From contig JADCGP010000009.1 in NCBI GenBank assembly GCA_020248915.1, forward strand, positions 124,001 to 188,000: a stretch of 64,000 nucleotides of DNA, in the 5' to 3' direction. Every line of letters starts with the position of its first letter. The first letter of the stretch is position 1. The notes under the pieces were generated by a model. That model was not told the DNA's origin and ran no database searches. It saw only the letters and a program-made list of their open reading frames with translations. Made by a program: the position numbers and the translations under genes. This document shows, piece by piece, positions 1-7,412 of the stretch. This DNA comes from Rubrivivax sp. (lineage in GTDB: Bacteria > Pseudomonadota > Gammaproteobacteria > Burkholderiales > Burkholderiaceae_C).

Positions 1-267
1 CTGATGCAGTCGAGCGTCGAGCCCGCCGAGGCCTGGACGCCCTACGTGGGCCGGCCCGGCGTCAACCACCTGGGCTTCGTGGTCGGCGACGCCGGCGCGC
101 TGCGCGCGCGCATGCGCGAGGCCGGATATACGGAGTCCGGCGTGCCCAACGCGCACCCGTGGCGCAAGCGCGTGTACTTCCTCGACCCCGACGGCAACGA
201 CTGGGAGTTCGTCGAGTACGGGTCCGACGACCCGGCGCTGCGCAACGATTACGCGTTACGGGGCTGA
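1..267 (+). CDS. VOC (glyoxalase/dioxygenase) family protein, 3' part
   Basis: The reading frame is open to the left edge, so this is the C-terminal part of a longer gene; the ATG at position 4 is probably internal. The visible residues contain the second half of a vicinal-oxygen-chelate fold: the strand HLGFVV, then RVYFLDPDGNDWEFVEY, whose final Glu is the usual metal ligand of this superfamily. Members are metal-dependent lyases, isomerases or dioxygenases or resistance proteins acting in the cytoplasm; the substrate cannot be told from this fragment. The next gene starts 213 bases downstream, so an operon with the two-component genes is not evident. Confidence 0.8.
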   Translation: MMQSSVEPAEAWTPYVGRPGVNHLGFVVGDAGALRARMREAGYTESGVPNAHPWRKRVYFLDPDGNDWEFVEYGSDDPALRNDYALRG

Positions 268-480
268 AGGGCTGCCGGCCCGTGCCGCCTTGCGCCGCGC
301 CCGCGAACTTCCTTATCCTCCGCCGGCGGCCGCCGTGAAGCCGACGCGATCTCCCGGCTGCGGCACCGGCGGCCCCGGCACGCGCACCGCGGCGGGCCGC
401 TCCAGGGGGCCGGGCCTGCCCTGGCTGCCCGGGGCAGGCGGCGGCGTACCCGGCCGCACACGACTCGACGGACGGACCCG

Positions 481-1224
481 ATGGAAGGCGCACGGCTGCT
501 GCTGGTGGAGGACGACGAGCGCCTGGCGCAGCTGGTGGCGGACGCGCTCACGCGCGCGGGCTGGCAGGTCACGCACTGCGCGCGCGGCGACGAGGGCGAG
601 GCGCTGATCCGGCGCGGTGGCTTCGACGTGGTGCTGCTGGACGGCCACCTGCCCGGCAAGGACGGTTTCGACGTGCTGCGCGACGTGCGGCGCGACTTCG
701 CCGGCCGCATCGTGATGCTCACCGCACGCGACGACGACATCGACCAGGTGCTGGGCCTGGAGGGCGGGGCCGACGACTACATCGCCAAGCCGGTGGCGCC
801 ACGCGTGCTGCTGGCGCGGCTGAAGGCGCTGATGCGCCGCGAGGCGGCGCCGGCGCCGCCTGCCGGCCCGGCGGACACGCCCGGCATGCCCGCCCCGGCG
901 GGCCAGGCTGCGGCCGCCCCGGCGGTCCTGCGCTTCGGCACGCTGGAACTGCACCCGGCCGCGCGCGAGGTGCGGCTGGCCGGCCAGGTGCTGGCGCTGA
1001 CCACGGCCGAGTACGAGCTGCTGCACTTCCTGGCCGTGCGCGCCGGGCAGGTGGTCTCGCGCGACGACATCATGCAGGGCCTGCGCGGCCTCGAGTTCGA
1101 CGGCCTCGACCGCGCGATCGACGCGCGCGTCTCGCGCCTGCGGCGCAAGATCGGCGACGACGCCGAGGCGCCCGCGCGCATCAAGACCGTGCGCGGCAGG
1201 GGCTACCTGTTCGCGCCCGGATGA
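481..1224 (+). CDS. OmpR/RstA-type DNA-binding response regulator
   Basis: A 247-residue two-domain response regulator. The receiver domain (about 1-120) shows the acidic pocket ED at 10-12, the phospho-acceptor Asp54 in VLLDGHLPG and the conserved Lys in YIAKPV. A Pro/Ala-rich linker (about 122-150) leads to a winged-helix DNA-binding domain (about 150-245) ending in the typical KTVRGRGYLF. It is followed by a histidine kinase gene with a 4-base stop/start overlap (ATGA), so the two are co-translated and form a cognate pair. Linker composition and kinase partner resemble RstA/RstB-like systems, but the signal and regulon are unknown. The sequence context gives the best start as the ATG at 481, after an intergenic gap of 213 bases. 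Confidence 0.93.
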   Translation: MEGARLLLVEDDERLAQLVADALTRAGWQVTHCARGDEGEALIRRGGFDVVLLDGHLPGKDGFDVLRDVRRDFAGRIVMLTARDDDIDQVLGLEGGADDYIAKPVAPRVLLARLKALMRREAAPAPPAGPADTPGMPAPAGQAAAAPAVLRFGTLELHPAAREVRLAGQVLALTTAEYELLHFLAVRAGQVVSRDDIMQGLRGLEFDGLDRAIDARVSRLRRKIGDDAEAPARIKTVRGRGYLFAPG

Positions 1225-2747
1225 GCGTGCCTTCCACGCGCGAAGGGGAGGCCGCGCCACCCGCTCTGGCGCCGCAATCGCCGATGCCGCCGATGCCGCC
1301 GGTACCCCCGGTACCCCCGGTACCCCCGGTACCCCCGGTAGCGCCAGCGCGGCCGGTACCGCCGAAGCCACCGCAGCCGGCCGTGCGCCGGCGGGCCCGC
1401 GTGGCGCGCGTGGCCGCCGGGCTCGCGCTGGCGGTGATGGCGGCGATGCTGCTGGTGCAGCTGGTCGTGGCGCTGGCCGTGCGCGAGGTGACCGACGACT
1501 ACGTGCGCCGCTTCATGGGCGGCACGGTGCAGATGCTGCAGCACGAGCTGGCCCCGCTGGACGACGCGGCGCGCGCGCAGCGGGTGCGCGAGCTCGACGA
1601 GCGTTTCGCCTATCCGGTGGCGCTCGCGCCCGCGGCCGGCTTCGCGCCCGCCGACCGGGCCCGGCTCGCGGCCGGCGAGCTGGTGGTGACGGGCCTGCCC
1701 CGGCGCGTGGCGGCGGCGCTGCCGCCCGCCGCGGGCCTGCCGGCGGGTGGCGCGGCGCCGGCCGCCGAACCCGCCGCCGGACCGACGGCCGAGCAGGTGC
1801 TGGTGCTCGGGCCGCTCGACCCGGACTGGAACCCCGAGCACCGGCTGCACGTGCCCGCCGAGCTCTGGCTGCAGCTGGTCGCAGCAGCACTTCTCGCGGC
1901 GGCGGTCGGCCTGGCCGCGTGGGCGCTGCTGCGGCCGGCCTGGCGCGACCTGCGGGCCCTGCAGCGGACGGCCGACGCGCTCGGCGCCGGACGCTTCGGC
2001 ACGCCGATGCCCAGTCTCGGCAGCCGGCTGTTCGCGCCGCTGGGCCAGGGCATGCGCGCCACGCTCGAGCGCCTCGGCGCGGCGCTGGCCGCCCAGCGCG
2101 AGCTCACGGGCGCGGTCTCTCACGAGCTGCGCACCCCGCTGGCGCGGCTGCGCTTCGCGCTCGACGCACTGGTCGACGAGGACGACGTGGCCGCGCGCGC
2201 CCGGGCGGTGGCGGCCTGCGAGCGCGACATCGAGGAGCTCGAGGCGCTGATCGACACCAGCCTGACGCTGGCGCGGCTGGACATGGGCGCGGTGGCCGCG
2301 GCGCCGCAGCCGGGCGACCTGGCCGCGCTGCTGGACAAGGAGGCCCGCGCGCTGGCCCCGCTGCTCGAGGGCAAGGCGCTCGCCACGCACTGGGCGCTGC
2401 CGGGCCCGGTGCCCTTCGACGCGCGGCTGCTGCCCTACGCGGTGCGCAACGGCCTGCGCAACGCGGCGCGCCACGCGCGCTCGCGCATCGGGTTGTCGGC
2501 CTGGGTTGAGGACGGCCGCGTCTGCGTGGCGGTGGACGACGACGGGGCGGGCGTGCCCGCAGCGCAGCGCGAGGCGGTGTTCGAGCCCTTCCGGCGTCTG
2601 GAGGGCGAGCGCGAGCGGCGCAGCCGCGGCTGGGGCCTCGGGCTGGCCATCGTGCGCCGTGTCGCCGAATCGCACGGCGGCCGGGCCTGCATGCAGGACG
2701 CCCCGCTGGGCGGGGCGCGTCTTCGGATCGACTGGCCGGCGTCCTGA
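1221..2747 (+). CDS. Sensor histidine kinase (RstB-like)
   Basis: A 508-residue membrane sensor kinase translated through an ATGA overlap with the response regulator. Order of parts: a long proline-rich cytoplasmic N-terminus (1-57), transmembrane segment 64-87, a periplasmic region of about 130 residues, a second transmembrane segment near 215-240 running into a HAMP-like region, the phospho-acceptor His301 in SHELRTPLARLRF, and a C-terminal ATPase domain with the N box (NGLRNAARHA), DDDGAGVP and a G box (WGLGLAIV). It would phosphorylate Asp54 of the neighbouring regulator. Unusual is the PPV-repeat N-terminus, encoded by a 9-bp tandem repeat, which is likely to vary in length. The ligand is not identifiable. 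Confidence 0.92.
   Translation: MSVPSTREGEAAPPALAPQSPMPPMPPVPPVPPVPPVPPVAPARPVPPKPPQPAVRRRARVARVAAGLALAVMAAMLLVQLVVALAVREVTDDYVRRFMGGTVQMLQHELAPLDDAARAQRVRELDERFAYPVALAPAAGFAPADRARLAAGELVVTGLPRRVAAALPPAAGLPAGGAAPAAEPAAGPTAEQVLVLGPLDPDWNPEHRLHVPAELWLQLVAAALLAAAVGLAAWALLRPAWRDLRALQRTADALGAGRFGTPMPSLGSRLFAPLGQGMRATLERLGAALAAQRELTGAVSHELRTPLARLRFALDALVDEDDVAARARAVAACERDIEELEALIDTSLTLARLDMGAVAAAPQPGDLAALLDKEARALAPLLEGKALATHWALPGPVPFDARLLPYAVRNGLRNAARHARSRIGLSAWVEDGRVCVAVDDDGAGVPAAQREAVFEPFRRLEGERERRSRGWGLGLAIVRRVAESHGGRACMQDAPLGGARLRIDWPAS
1301..1336 (+). repeat. Four perfect 9-bp tandem repeats (GGTACCCCC)
   Basis: Four identical copies of ggtaccccc in tandem inside the histidine kinase gene, preceded by a related imperfect 9-bp pair (gccgatgcc twice). 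The unit is a multiple of three, so gain or loss of copies keeps the frame and changes only the number of Pro-Pro-Val units in the cytoplasmic N-terminus. Confidence 0.95.
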
Positions 2748-2852
2748 GGCGCCGCCTGCCGGCGACAGCCCGGGCCGCTCCCGGCCGGCGGGGCACGGTT
2801 CGTCGCACGGGGGCTGGTCCCGGAGCCGTTGCCCGCCGACCGCGGGCCCGGC

Positions 2853-3395
2853 TCACATCGCGTGCACGGTGTGCGACGTCGAGACCCTCAGCCACGCGCC
2901 CGGGTGCTGCGGCAGGTTGACCACGTGCTCGCGGCCGTCCCACTCGTAGCGCACGGTGTAGTCGCGCACCTGCTCGCGCACGCTGGTCACCGGCTGGCAG
3001 ACCTGCACGGTCTTCACGCTCGTCGTGCTCCTCTGCTCGGCCATGTTGCGGGCCATGTGTGCGCCCACGGCACTGCCGGTGGCCACCGCCACGGCCTTGC
3101 CGCTGCCCTTGCCGATCTGCGAGGCGAGGGCGCCGCCGATCAGCGAGCCGGCCACCGTCGTGCCCAGGCCGGCCTGGCCCGGCGTCGTGACGACCTGCTG
3201 CTGCTGCGTGCACTGCTGCGACTGCTCGCTGATGCGGTCCACGTTCGCGGTGACGGCGAGCACGCGGGCCAGCGGCGCGGCGTGGCCGCGGGTCTCGGGG
3301 CCGTACACGTCCTGGGCCAGCGCGGCGGTGCCGGCAAGGCCGAGCGCGGCGGCGATCAGGGCGGGGCGGACGGTGCGGGTCTGGAAGCGGCTCAT
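2853..3395 (-). CDS. Glycine zipper 2TM-domain envelope protein
   Basis: 180 residues starting at the ATG at 3395, with AGGAG nearby upstream. A cleavable signal peptide is visible (hydrophobic ALIAAALGLAGTAALA then QDVYG), so the product is exported. The central part contains a small-residue glycine zipper (AGLGTTVAGSLIGGALASQIGKGSGK), as in the 2TM/Rick_17kDa family of outer-membrane-associated proteins. Two Cys residues flank it (QQCTQQQ and VQVCQPV). The C-terminus (YTVRYEWDGREHVVNLPQHPG) is typical of the Burkholderiales members. The role is probably envelope stability or lipoprotein-like anchoring, but no reaction is known. It is read convergently with the two-component pair. A perfect palindrome lies 27 bases upstream of the start. 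Confidence 0.87.
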   Translation of the reverse strand: MSRFQTRTVRPALIAAALGLAGTAALAQDVYGPETRGHAAPLARVLAVTANVDRISEQSQQCTQQQQVVTTPGQAGLGTTVAGSLIGGALASQIGKGSGKAVAVATGSAVGAHMARNMAEQRSTTSVKTVQVCQPVTSVREQVRDYTVRYEWDGREHVVNLPQHPGAWLRVSTSHTVHAM

Positions 3396-3421
3396 CACGT
3401 TTCTCCTGGGGGTCTGGTGGG

Positions 3422-3438
3422 CGACACACCGTGTGTCG
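3422..3438. promoter_or_regulatory. Perfect 8+1+8 palindrome upstream of the glycine zipper gene
   Basis: CGACACAC-c-GTGTGTCG is a perfect inverted repeat with a single-base centre, lying 27 bases before the start of the minus-strand envelope gene. It has no T-run, so operator or 5' UTR hairpin is more likely than terminator. The binding factor is unknown. Confidence 0.5.
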
Positions 3439-3581
3439 ATGGAGGCCATTGTGGAAACCGCGGTCGCTCCTGTCTGTGGCGACTCCGTGGGCCTTTCTTG
3501 ACGGTCTGTGACGGGCCCTGCCGCGTGACCGGGCCGGGCCGCCCCTGGACGCGCGTGCCGGCTTCGGCCATGCTCGCGGCC

Positions 3582-4217
3582 ATGACTGTCGGACTCCCTG
3601 ATCTCGTGCCCGCCTTCCTCGCCGGCCTGTCGCTCGGCGCAGCGCTGATCATCGCCATCGGCGCGCAGAACGCCTTCGTGCTGCGCCAGGGCGCGCGCGA
3701 CGAGCACGTCGGCGCGGTGGTGCTGTTCTGCGCCACGGCCGACGCGGTGCTGATCGCGGCCGGCGTACTGGGCATGGGGCGGGCGCTCGCGGCCTGGCCT
3801 GCGCTCGCCTCGGTGCTGGCCTGGGGCGGCGCGGCTTTCCTGGCGGCGTACGGGCTGCGGGCGCTGGCGCGGGCGCTGCGCCCGGGCTCGCTGCAGGCGC
3901 CGGGCACGGCCGCGCCCGCCACGCGGCGCGCCGTGCTCGCGCAGGCGGCGGCCTTCACGCTGCTCAACCCGCACGTCTACCTCGACACGGTGCTGCTCGT
4001 CGGCTCGGTCGGCGCGCAGCAGCCGCCGGCGCTGCGGCCGGCCTTCGTGGCCGGCGGCGCCCTGGCCAGCGCGCTGTGGTTCACCGCGCTCGGCTACGGC
4101 GCGCGCCGCGTCGGGCCCTGGCTTGCGCAACCGCGGGTGTGGCGCTGGATCGAGCTGGCCATCGGCGCGACGATGCTGTGGCTGGCCGCCGGGCTCGTGC
4201 GGCTGGCGCTGCGCTGA
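3582..4217 (+). CDS. LysE/ArgO-family amino acid exporter
   Basis: 211 residues from the ATG at 3582; an in-frame ATG at 3570 would add four residues. The frame is open further upstream, but only the part from here on looks like a protein family member. The N-terminal motif GLSLGAALIIAIGAQNAFVLRQG is the signature of LysE-type exporters, and about six hydrophobic segments follow, including FTLLNPHVYLDTVLLVGSVG in the middle. These inner-membrane proteins export basic amino acids (lysine, arginine) or analogues. The usual neighbouring LysR-type regulator (ArgP/LysG) is absent here; the next gene is an unrelated oxidoreductase 25 bases on. Confidence 0.9.
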   Translation: MTVGLPDLVPAFLAGLSLGAALIIAIGAQNAFVLRQGARDEHVGAVVLFCATADAVLIAAGVLGMGRALAAWPALASVLAWGGAAFLAAYGLRALARALRPGSLQAPGTAAPATRRAVLAQAAAFTLLNPHVYLDTVLLVGSVGAQQPPALRPAFVAGGALASALWFTALGYGARRVGPWLAQPRVWRWIELAIGATMLWLAAGLVRLALR

Positions 4218-4229
4218 GCGCGGCGCTGC

Positions 4230-4235
4230 TAACCT
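4230..4235 (+). promoter_or_regulatory. Possible -10 element directly before the oxidoreductase start
   Basis: TAACCT lies 7 bases before the ATG at 4243 with no purine-rich ribosome site between. The same arrangement is seen at 20937-20942 and 11221-11226, suggesting leaderless transcripts. No strong -35 is visible. Confidence 0.35.
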
Positions 4236-4242
4236 CGGGCCG

Positions 4243-5385
4243 ATGAGCCCGCTGTTCACGCCCACGCGCTTCGGCGCGATCGACCTCGCCACCCGCATCG
4301 TGATGGCGCCGCTGACGCGCAACCGTGCGGTCGAAGGCAACGTGCCGTCGCCGCTGGCGCCGGCCTACTACGCGCAGCGCGCCGACCCCGAGACCGGCGC
4401 CGCGCTGATCGTCAGCGAGGCCACCCAGGTGTGCCGGGAGGGCCTCGGCTACCTGCACGCGCCGGGCATCCACACCGCCGGACAGGTGGCCGGCTGGAAG
4501 CGCGTGACCGACGCCGTGCACGTGCGCGGCGGGCGCATCGTGGCCCAGCTGTGGCACGTGGGCCGCGTCTCGCACGCCAGCCTGCAGCCGGGCGGCCTGC
4601 CGCCGGTGTCGAGCACCGACGTCGCCGCGCGCCGCAAGGCCTACACGGCCGAAGGCCTCGTGCCTTGCTCGCCGCCGCGCGTGCTGCGCGCCGACGAGAT
4701 GCCGGGCGTGGTGGCGCAGTTCGCGCACGGCGCGCGCTGCGCGATGGACGCGGGCTTCGACGGCGTGGAGGTGCATGCCGCCAACGGCTACCTGATCGAC
4801 CAGTTCCTGCGCGACAGCGTGAACACGCTGCGCGAAGGCTGGGGTGGCTCGCTCGAGGGGCGTGCGCGCCTGCTGCTCGAGGTCATGCGGGCCGTGGCGG
4901 CCGAGGCCGGCGCCGACCGGACCGGCATGCGCATCTCGCCGGCCAACCCGCTGCCCTGCGGCGCGCCGGACAGCGAGGCGCAGGCGCTGTTCGGGCACGT
5001 GCTGGACGCGCTGGCGCCGCTCGGCCTGGCCTTCGTGCACGTGATCGAGGGCCAGACCGGCGGGGCGCGCGACGCCTGGCCGTTCGACTACGCGGCGCTG
5101 CGCGCGCGCTTCGCGGGCGGCTGGCTGGTCAACAACGGATACACGCAGGCGATGGCCGAGGAGGCCGTCGCCGCCGGCCGCGCCGACGCCGTGGCCTTCG
5201 GCAAGCCCTTCATCGCCAACCCCGACCTGGCGCTGCGCTTCCGCCTCGCGGCGCCGCTGGCCGCGGCCGACCCGAAGACCTACTACGAGAGCGCGGGCGA
5301 CCCGGCACGCGGCTACACCGACTATCCGGCCCTGGGCGAGGCGTCGCCGGCCTTGCCGCCGGCACCGCCGGTGGGCGATGCCTGA
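4243..5385 (+). CDS. Old-yellow-enzyme family NADH:flavin oxidoreductase / alkene reductase
   Basis: 380 residues, the normal length for NemA-type FMN reductases. The TIM-barrel landmarks are all present: VMAPLTRNRA near the N-terminus, IVAQLWHVGRVSHAS, the active-site helix EVHAANGYLIDQFL (His and Asn that bind the substrate carbonyl or nitro group), GGSLEGRARLLLEV, and the FMN-phosphate site near VAFGKPFIANPDLALR. It reduces activated C=C bonds, nitro compounds or N-ethylmaleimide using NAD(P)H in the cytoplasm; the physiological substrate is unknown. The start has no obvious ribosome site but a TAACCT box 7 bases upstream. It overlaps the next gene by 8 bases, so the two are probably co-transcribed. 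Confidence 0.92.
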   Translation: MSPLFTPTRFGAIDLATRIVMAPLTRNRAVEGNVPSPLAPAYYAQRADPETGAALIVSEATQVCREGLGYLHAPGIHTAGQVAGWKRVTDAVHVRGGRIVAQLWHVGRVSHASLQPGGLPPVSSTDVAARRKAYTAEGLVPCSPPRVLRADEMPGVVAQFAHGARCAMDAGFDGVEVHAANGYLIDQFLRDSVNTLREGWGGSLEGRARLLLEVMRAVAAEAGADRTGMRISPANPLPCGAPDSEAQALFGHVLDALAPLGLAFVHVIEGQTGGARDAWPFDYAALRARFAGGWLVNNGYTQAMAEEAVAAGRADAVAFGKPFIANPDLALRFRLAAPLAAADPKTYYESAGDPARGYTDYPALGEASPALPPAPPVGDA

Positions 5386-6445
5386 GGCCGGGCGGCGCGC
5401 CGGGCGCGCACGGCGGATCGTCGCCACCCTCGCCCTTGCGCTGGTCGCGGCGCTCGGCTGCGTGGCGCTGGGCACGCCGCTGCCGTGGATCATCGGCCCG
5501 CTGCTGGTCACCGCCGTGCTCGGCATGGCGGGCGTACCGCTGGCCGGCTCGACGCGGCTGCGCAACGCCGGCCAGTGGATGATCGGCGTCGCGCTCGGCC
5601 TGTACTTCACGCCCGAGGTGGTGGTGCTGCTCGGCCGCCTGGCGCCGGCCCTGGCGGCCGGCATCGCCTGGGCGCTGCTGATGGGCTACGGCTTCTACCG
5701 GCTGCTGCGGCGCGCCTTGCCTGGCGCCGGCGACGACCGCGCCACGCCCTTCTTCGCCGCCGCCATCGGCGGCGCCAGCGAGATGGCGGTGATGGCCGAG
5801 CGTGTCGGCGGCCGCGTCGACCGCGTCGCGGCCGCGCACTCGCTGCGCATCCTGATCGTCGTCGTGACGATCCCGTTCGCGTACCAGGCGCTGGGCATCC
5901 ACGGCGTCGACGTGGCGGCACCGGCGGTGCAGCAGGTCAGCGCCCCCGGCCTGCTGGCGCTGCTCGCGCTCAGCGCCGCGGGCATGGCGCTGCTGGCGTG
6001 GCTGGGTGCGCCCAACCCGTGGGTGCTGGGCGCGCTCGGCAGCACGGCGCTGGTCACGGCGCTGGGCGTGGAGCTGTCGGCGCTGCCGCGCTGGGCGTCC
6101 AACGCCGGCCAGCTCTTCATCGGCGTGGCCCTCGGCGTGCGCTTCACGCCCGACTTCGTGCGTGCCGCGCCGCGCTGGCTGGCGGCGGTGGCGCTGGGCA
6201 CGCTGGCGATGATCGTCGCCTCCGCGGCGTTCGCGGCCGCGCTCGCGCGCGGGGCCGGCCTGCACTGGGCGACCGTGCTGCTGGGCACTTCGCCGGGCGG
6301 CATCGCCGAGATGTGCATCACGGCCAAGGTGCTGCAGCTCGGCGTGCCGGTCGTGACGGCCTTCCACGTCACGCGCTACGTCGCGGTGGTGCTGCTGACG
6401 ACGCCGCTGTACCGGTGGGAGGCGCGACGCGGCCGGCGCGCGTGA
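5378..6445 (+). CDS. AbrB-family (COG3180) integral membrane protein
   Basis: 355 residues, strongly hydrophobic throughout, with two homologous halves: the motif PWIIGPLLVTAVLG plus QWMIGVALGLYFTPEVV in the first half recurs as PWVLGALGSTALVTALG and QLFIGVALGVRFTPDFV in the second. This internal duplication defines the AbrB/PRK10263-type family, often annotated as ammonia monooxygenase or putative AbrB transcriptional regulator, names that are not supported by biochemistry; the protein is more likely a membrane transporter. Conserved GGASEMAVMAERVG and GTSPGGIAEMCITAK loops fit the family. The start codon overlaps the end of the oxidoreductase gene. Confidence 0.86.
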   Translation: MPEAGRRAGRARRIVATLALALVAALGCVALGTPLPWIIGPLLVTAVLGMAGVPLAGSTRLRNAGQWMIGVALGLYFTPEVVVLLGRLAPALAAGIAWALLMGYGFYRLLRRALPGAGDDRATPFFAAAIGGASEMAVMAERVGGRVDRVAAAHSLRILIVVVTIPFAYQALGIHGVDVAAPAVQQVSAPGLLALLALSAAGMALLAWLGAPNPWVLGALGSTALVTALGVELSALPRWASNAGQLFIGVALGVRFTPDFVRAAPRWLAAVALGTLAMIVASAAFAAALARGAGLHWATVLLGTSPGGIAEMCITAKVLQLGVPVVTAFHVTRYVAVVLLTTPLYRWEARRGRRA

Positions 6446-6518
6446 GCCGCGGCAGGCCTTCCCGTGCACCGGCCGCGGCGTCCGGGCCGGGCGCTGCCCG
6501 ACGCCGGCCGAACGAGGC

Positions 6519-7103
6519 TCAGGCCCGGGCGCGCGCCTTGAACAGTTCGCGCAACCCCACCTCGCGCGGCCCGGCCACCAGCTCGCCCTGGTCGCCGGCG
6601 CGCACGTGGCCGGGCTCCAGCACCGCCAGGTAGGCGCCGCAGAAGCCGCTCTGCACCATCAGCCGCGCCGCCTGGCCGAAGCCCATCGCGGCCGCGAACT
6701 TCTGGCACGGGTAGCGCGGCTCGCTCACCACGAGCACGCAGCCGGGCAGGCGCAGCCGGTCGCCGATCCACAGGCGCTCCTCGGTCACGCCCTCCAGCGT
6801 CAGGTTCTCGCCCAGCGCGCCCGGCGCCAGCGTTTCGTCCCACAGCGACACGCGGGCCTGGGCGCGCACGGTCTGCCAGAACGGGTAGTGCTCGGACGGG
6901 TAGGCATAGACGGCCTTGCTCGTGCCGCCGTGCACGGACAGGTCGGCCTGCTCGTCGCCGTCGAGTCCGAGCGGTCGCACCGCCACGGCACCGTCCACCG
7001 GCCGCTTGCCGATCGCCGAGCGCAGGCGCCGCCCCCCGACCATCAGGTCGCGCGCCGCGGCGCAGTTGACGCTTTGGACGCGGATCCGGGCCGTTGCCGT
7101 CAT
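6519..7103 (-). CDS. MOSC domain protein (YiiM-like)
   Basis: 194 residues from the ATG at 7103. The MOSC beta-barrel signatures are visible: DLSVHGGTSKAVYAYPSEHYPFW in the first half, LGENLTLEGV in the middle and SEPRYPCQKFAAAMG with the conserved Cys that in this superfamily binds sulfur or molybdenum cofactor. Relatives (YiiM, YuaD) detoxify N-hydroxylated purines or amidoximes as molybdoenzymes. The frame is open far upstream on this strand because of the high GC, but homology begins here. It faces pckG divergently across a 309-base region containing a perfect palindrome. Confidence 0.9.
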   Translation of the reverse strand: MTATARIRVQSVNCAAARDLMVGGRRLRSAIGKRPVDGAVAVRPLGLDGDEQADLSVHGGTSKAVYAYPSEHYPFWQTVRAQARVSLWDETLAPGALGENLTLEGVTEERLWIGDRLRLPGCVLVVSEPRYPCQKFAAAMGFGQAARLMVQSGFCGAYLAVLEPGHVRAGDQGELVAGPREVGLRELFKARARA

Positions 7104-7412
7104 GTGGCTGCGTTTTAGCACGCGCTGTCGGTCCGGGAGCCGACGTTTGCATCGAGCCATGCGGAATCCGCATGACCCCCCGCCGGGCGGGTGGTTACCG
7201 CGCGGTTTCAATCGGCCGAGAATGCCGGTCCCCCTGGCGAGACCTTCGCCGGGGCGGCCCCGGTGCACGCCGACCGATTCCCGTCGACGCGGCATTGGGC
7301 GAGGCCCGGCCGGTGCGCCGGCGGGTCGGCTGCGGTCGGCCGCTCGCGCCGCCGTCCGTCGGTCCGGGCCTGGCCCAATCCCGCCTGTTCGATTGCCATG
7401 ATTGGAGCGTCC
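7104..7412. other. Intergenic region between MOSC gene and pckG
   Basis: Divergent promoter region of 309 bases. It contains the perfect palindrome at 7158-7174. No coding frame here resembles a known family; an in-frame extension of pckG exists but lacks family resemblance. Promoters for both genes should lie here, but no clear -35/-10 pair was found by eye. Confidence 0.6.
7158..7174. promoter_or_regulatory. Perfect 17-bp palindrome, candidate operator for pckG
   Basis: CATGCGGA-a-TCCGCATG has 8-base arms and a one-base centre. It lies 239 bases before the pckG start and 55 bases before the MOSC start, in the shared promoter region. It resembles a dimeric repressor site; the regulator is unknown. 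Confidence 0.55.

Noticed and set aside
5378..6445. Annotating the AbrB-like membrane protein as ammonia monooxygenase or transcription regulator
   Set aside because: These names come from old database labels; the sequence is a duplicated membrane protein without DNA-binding or oxygenase motifs.
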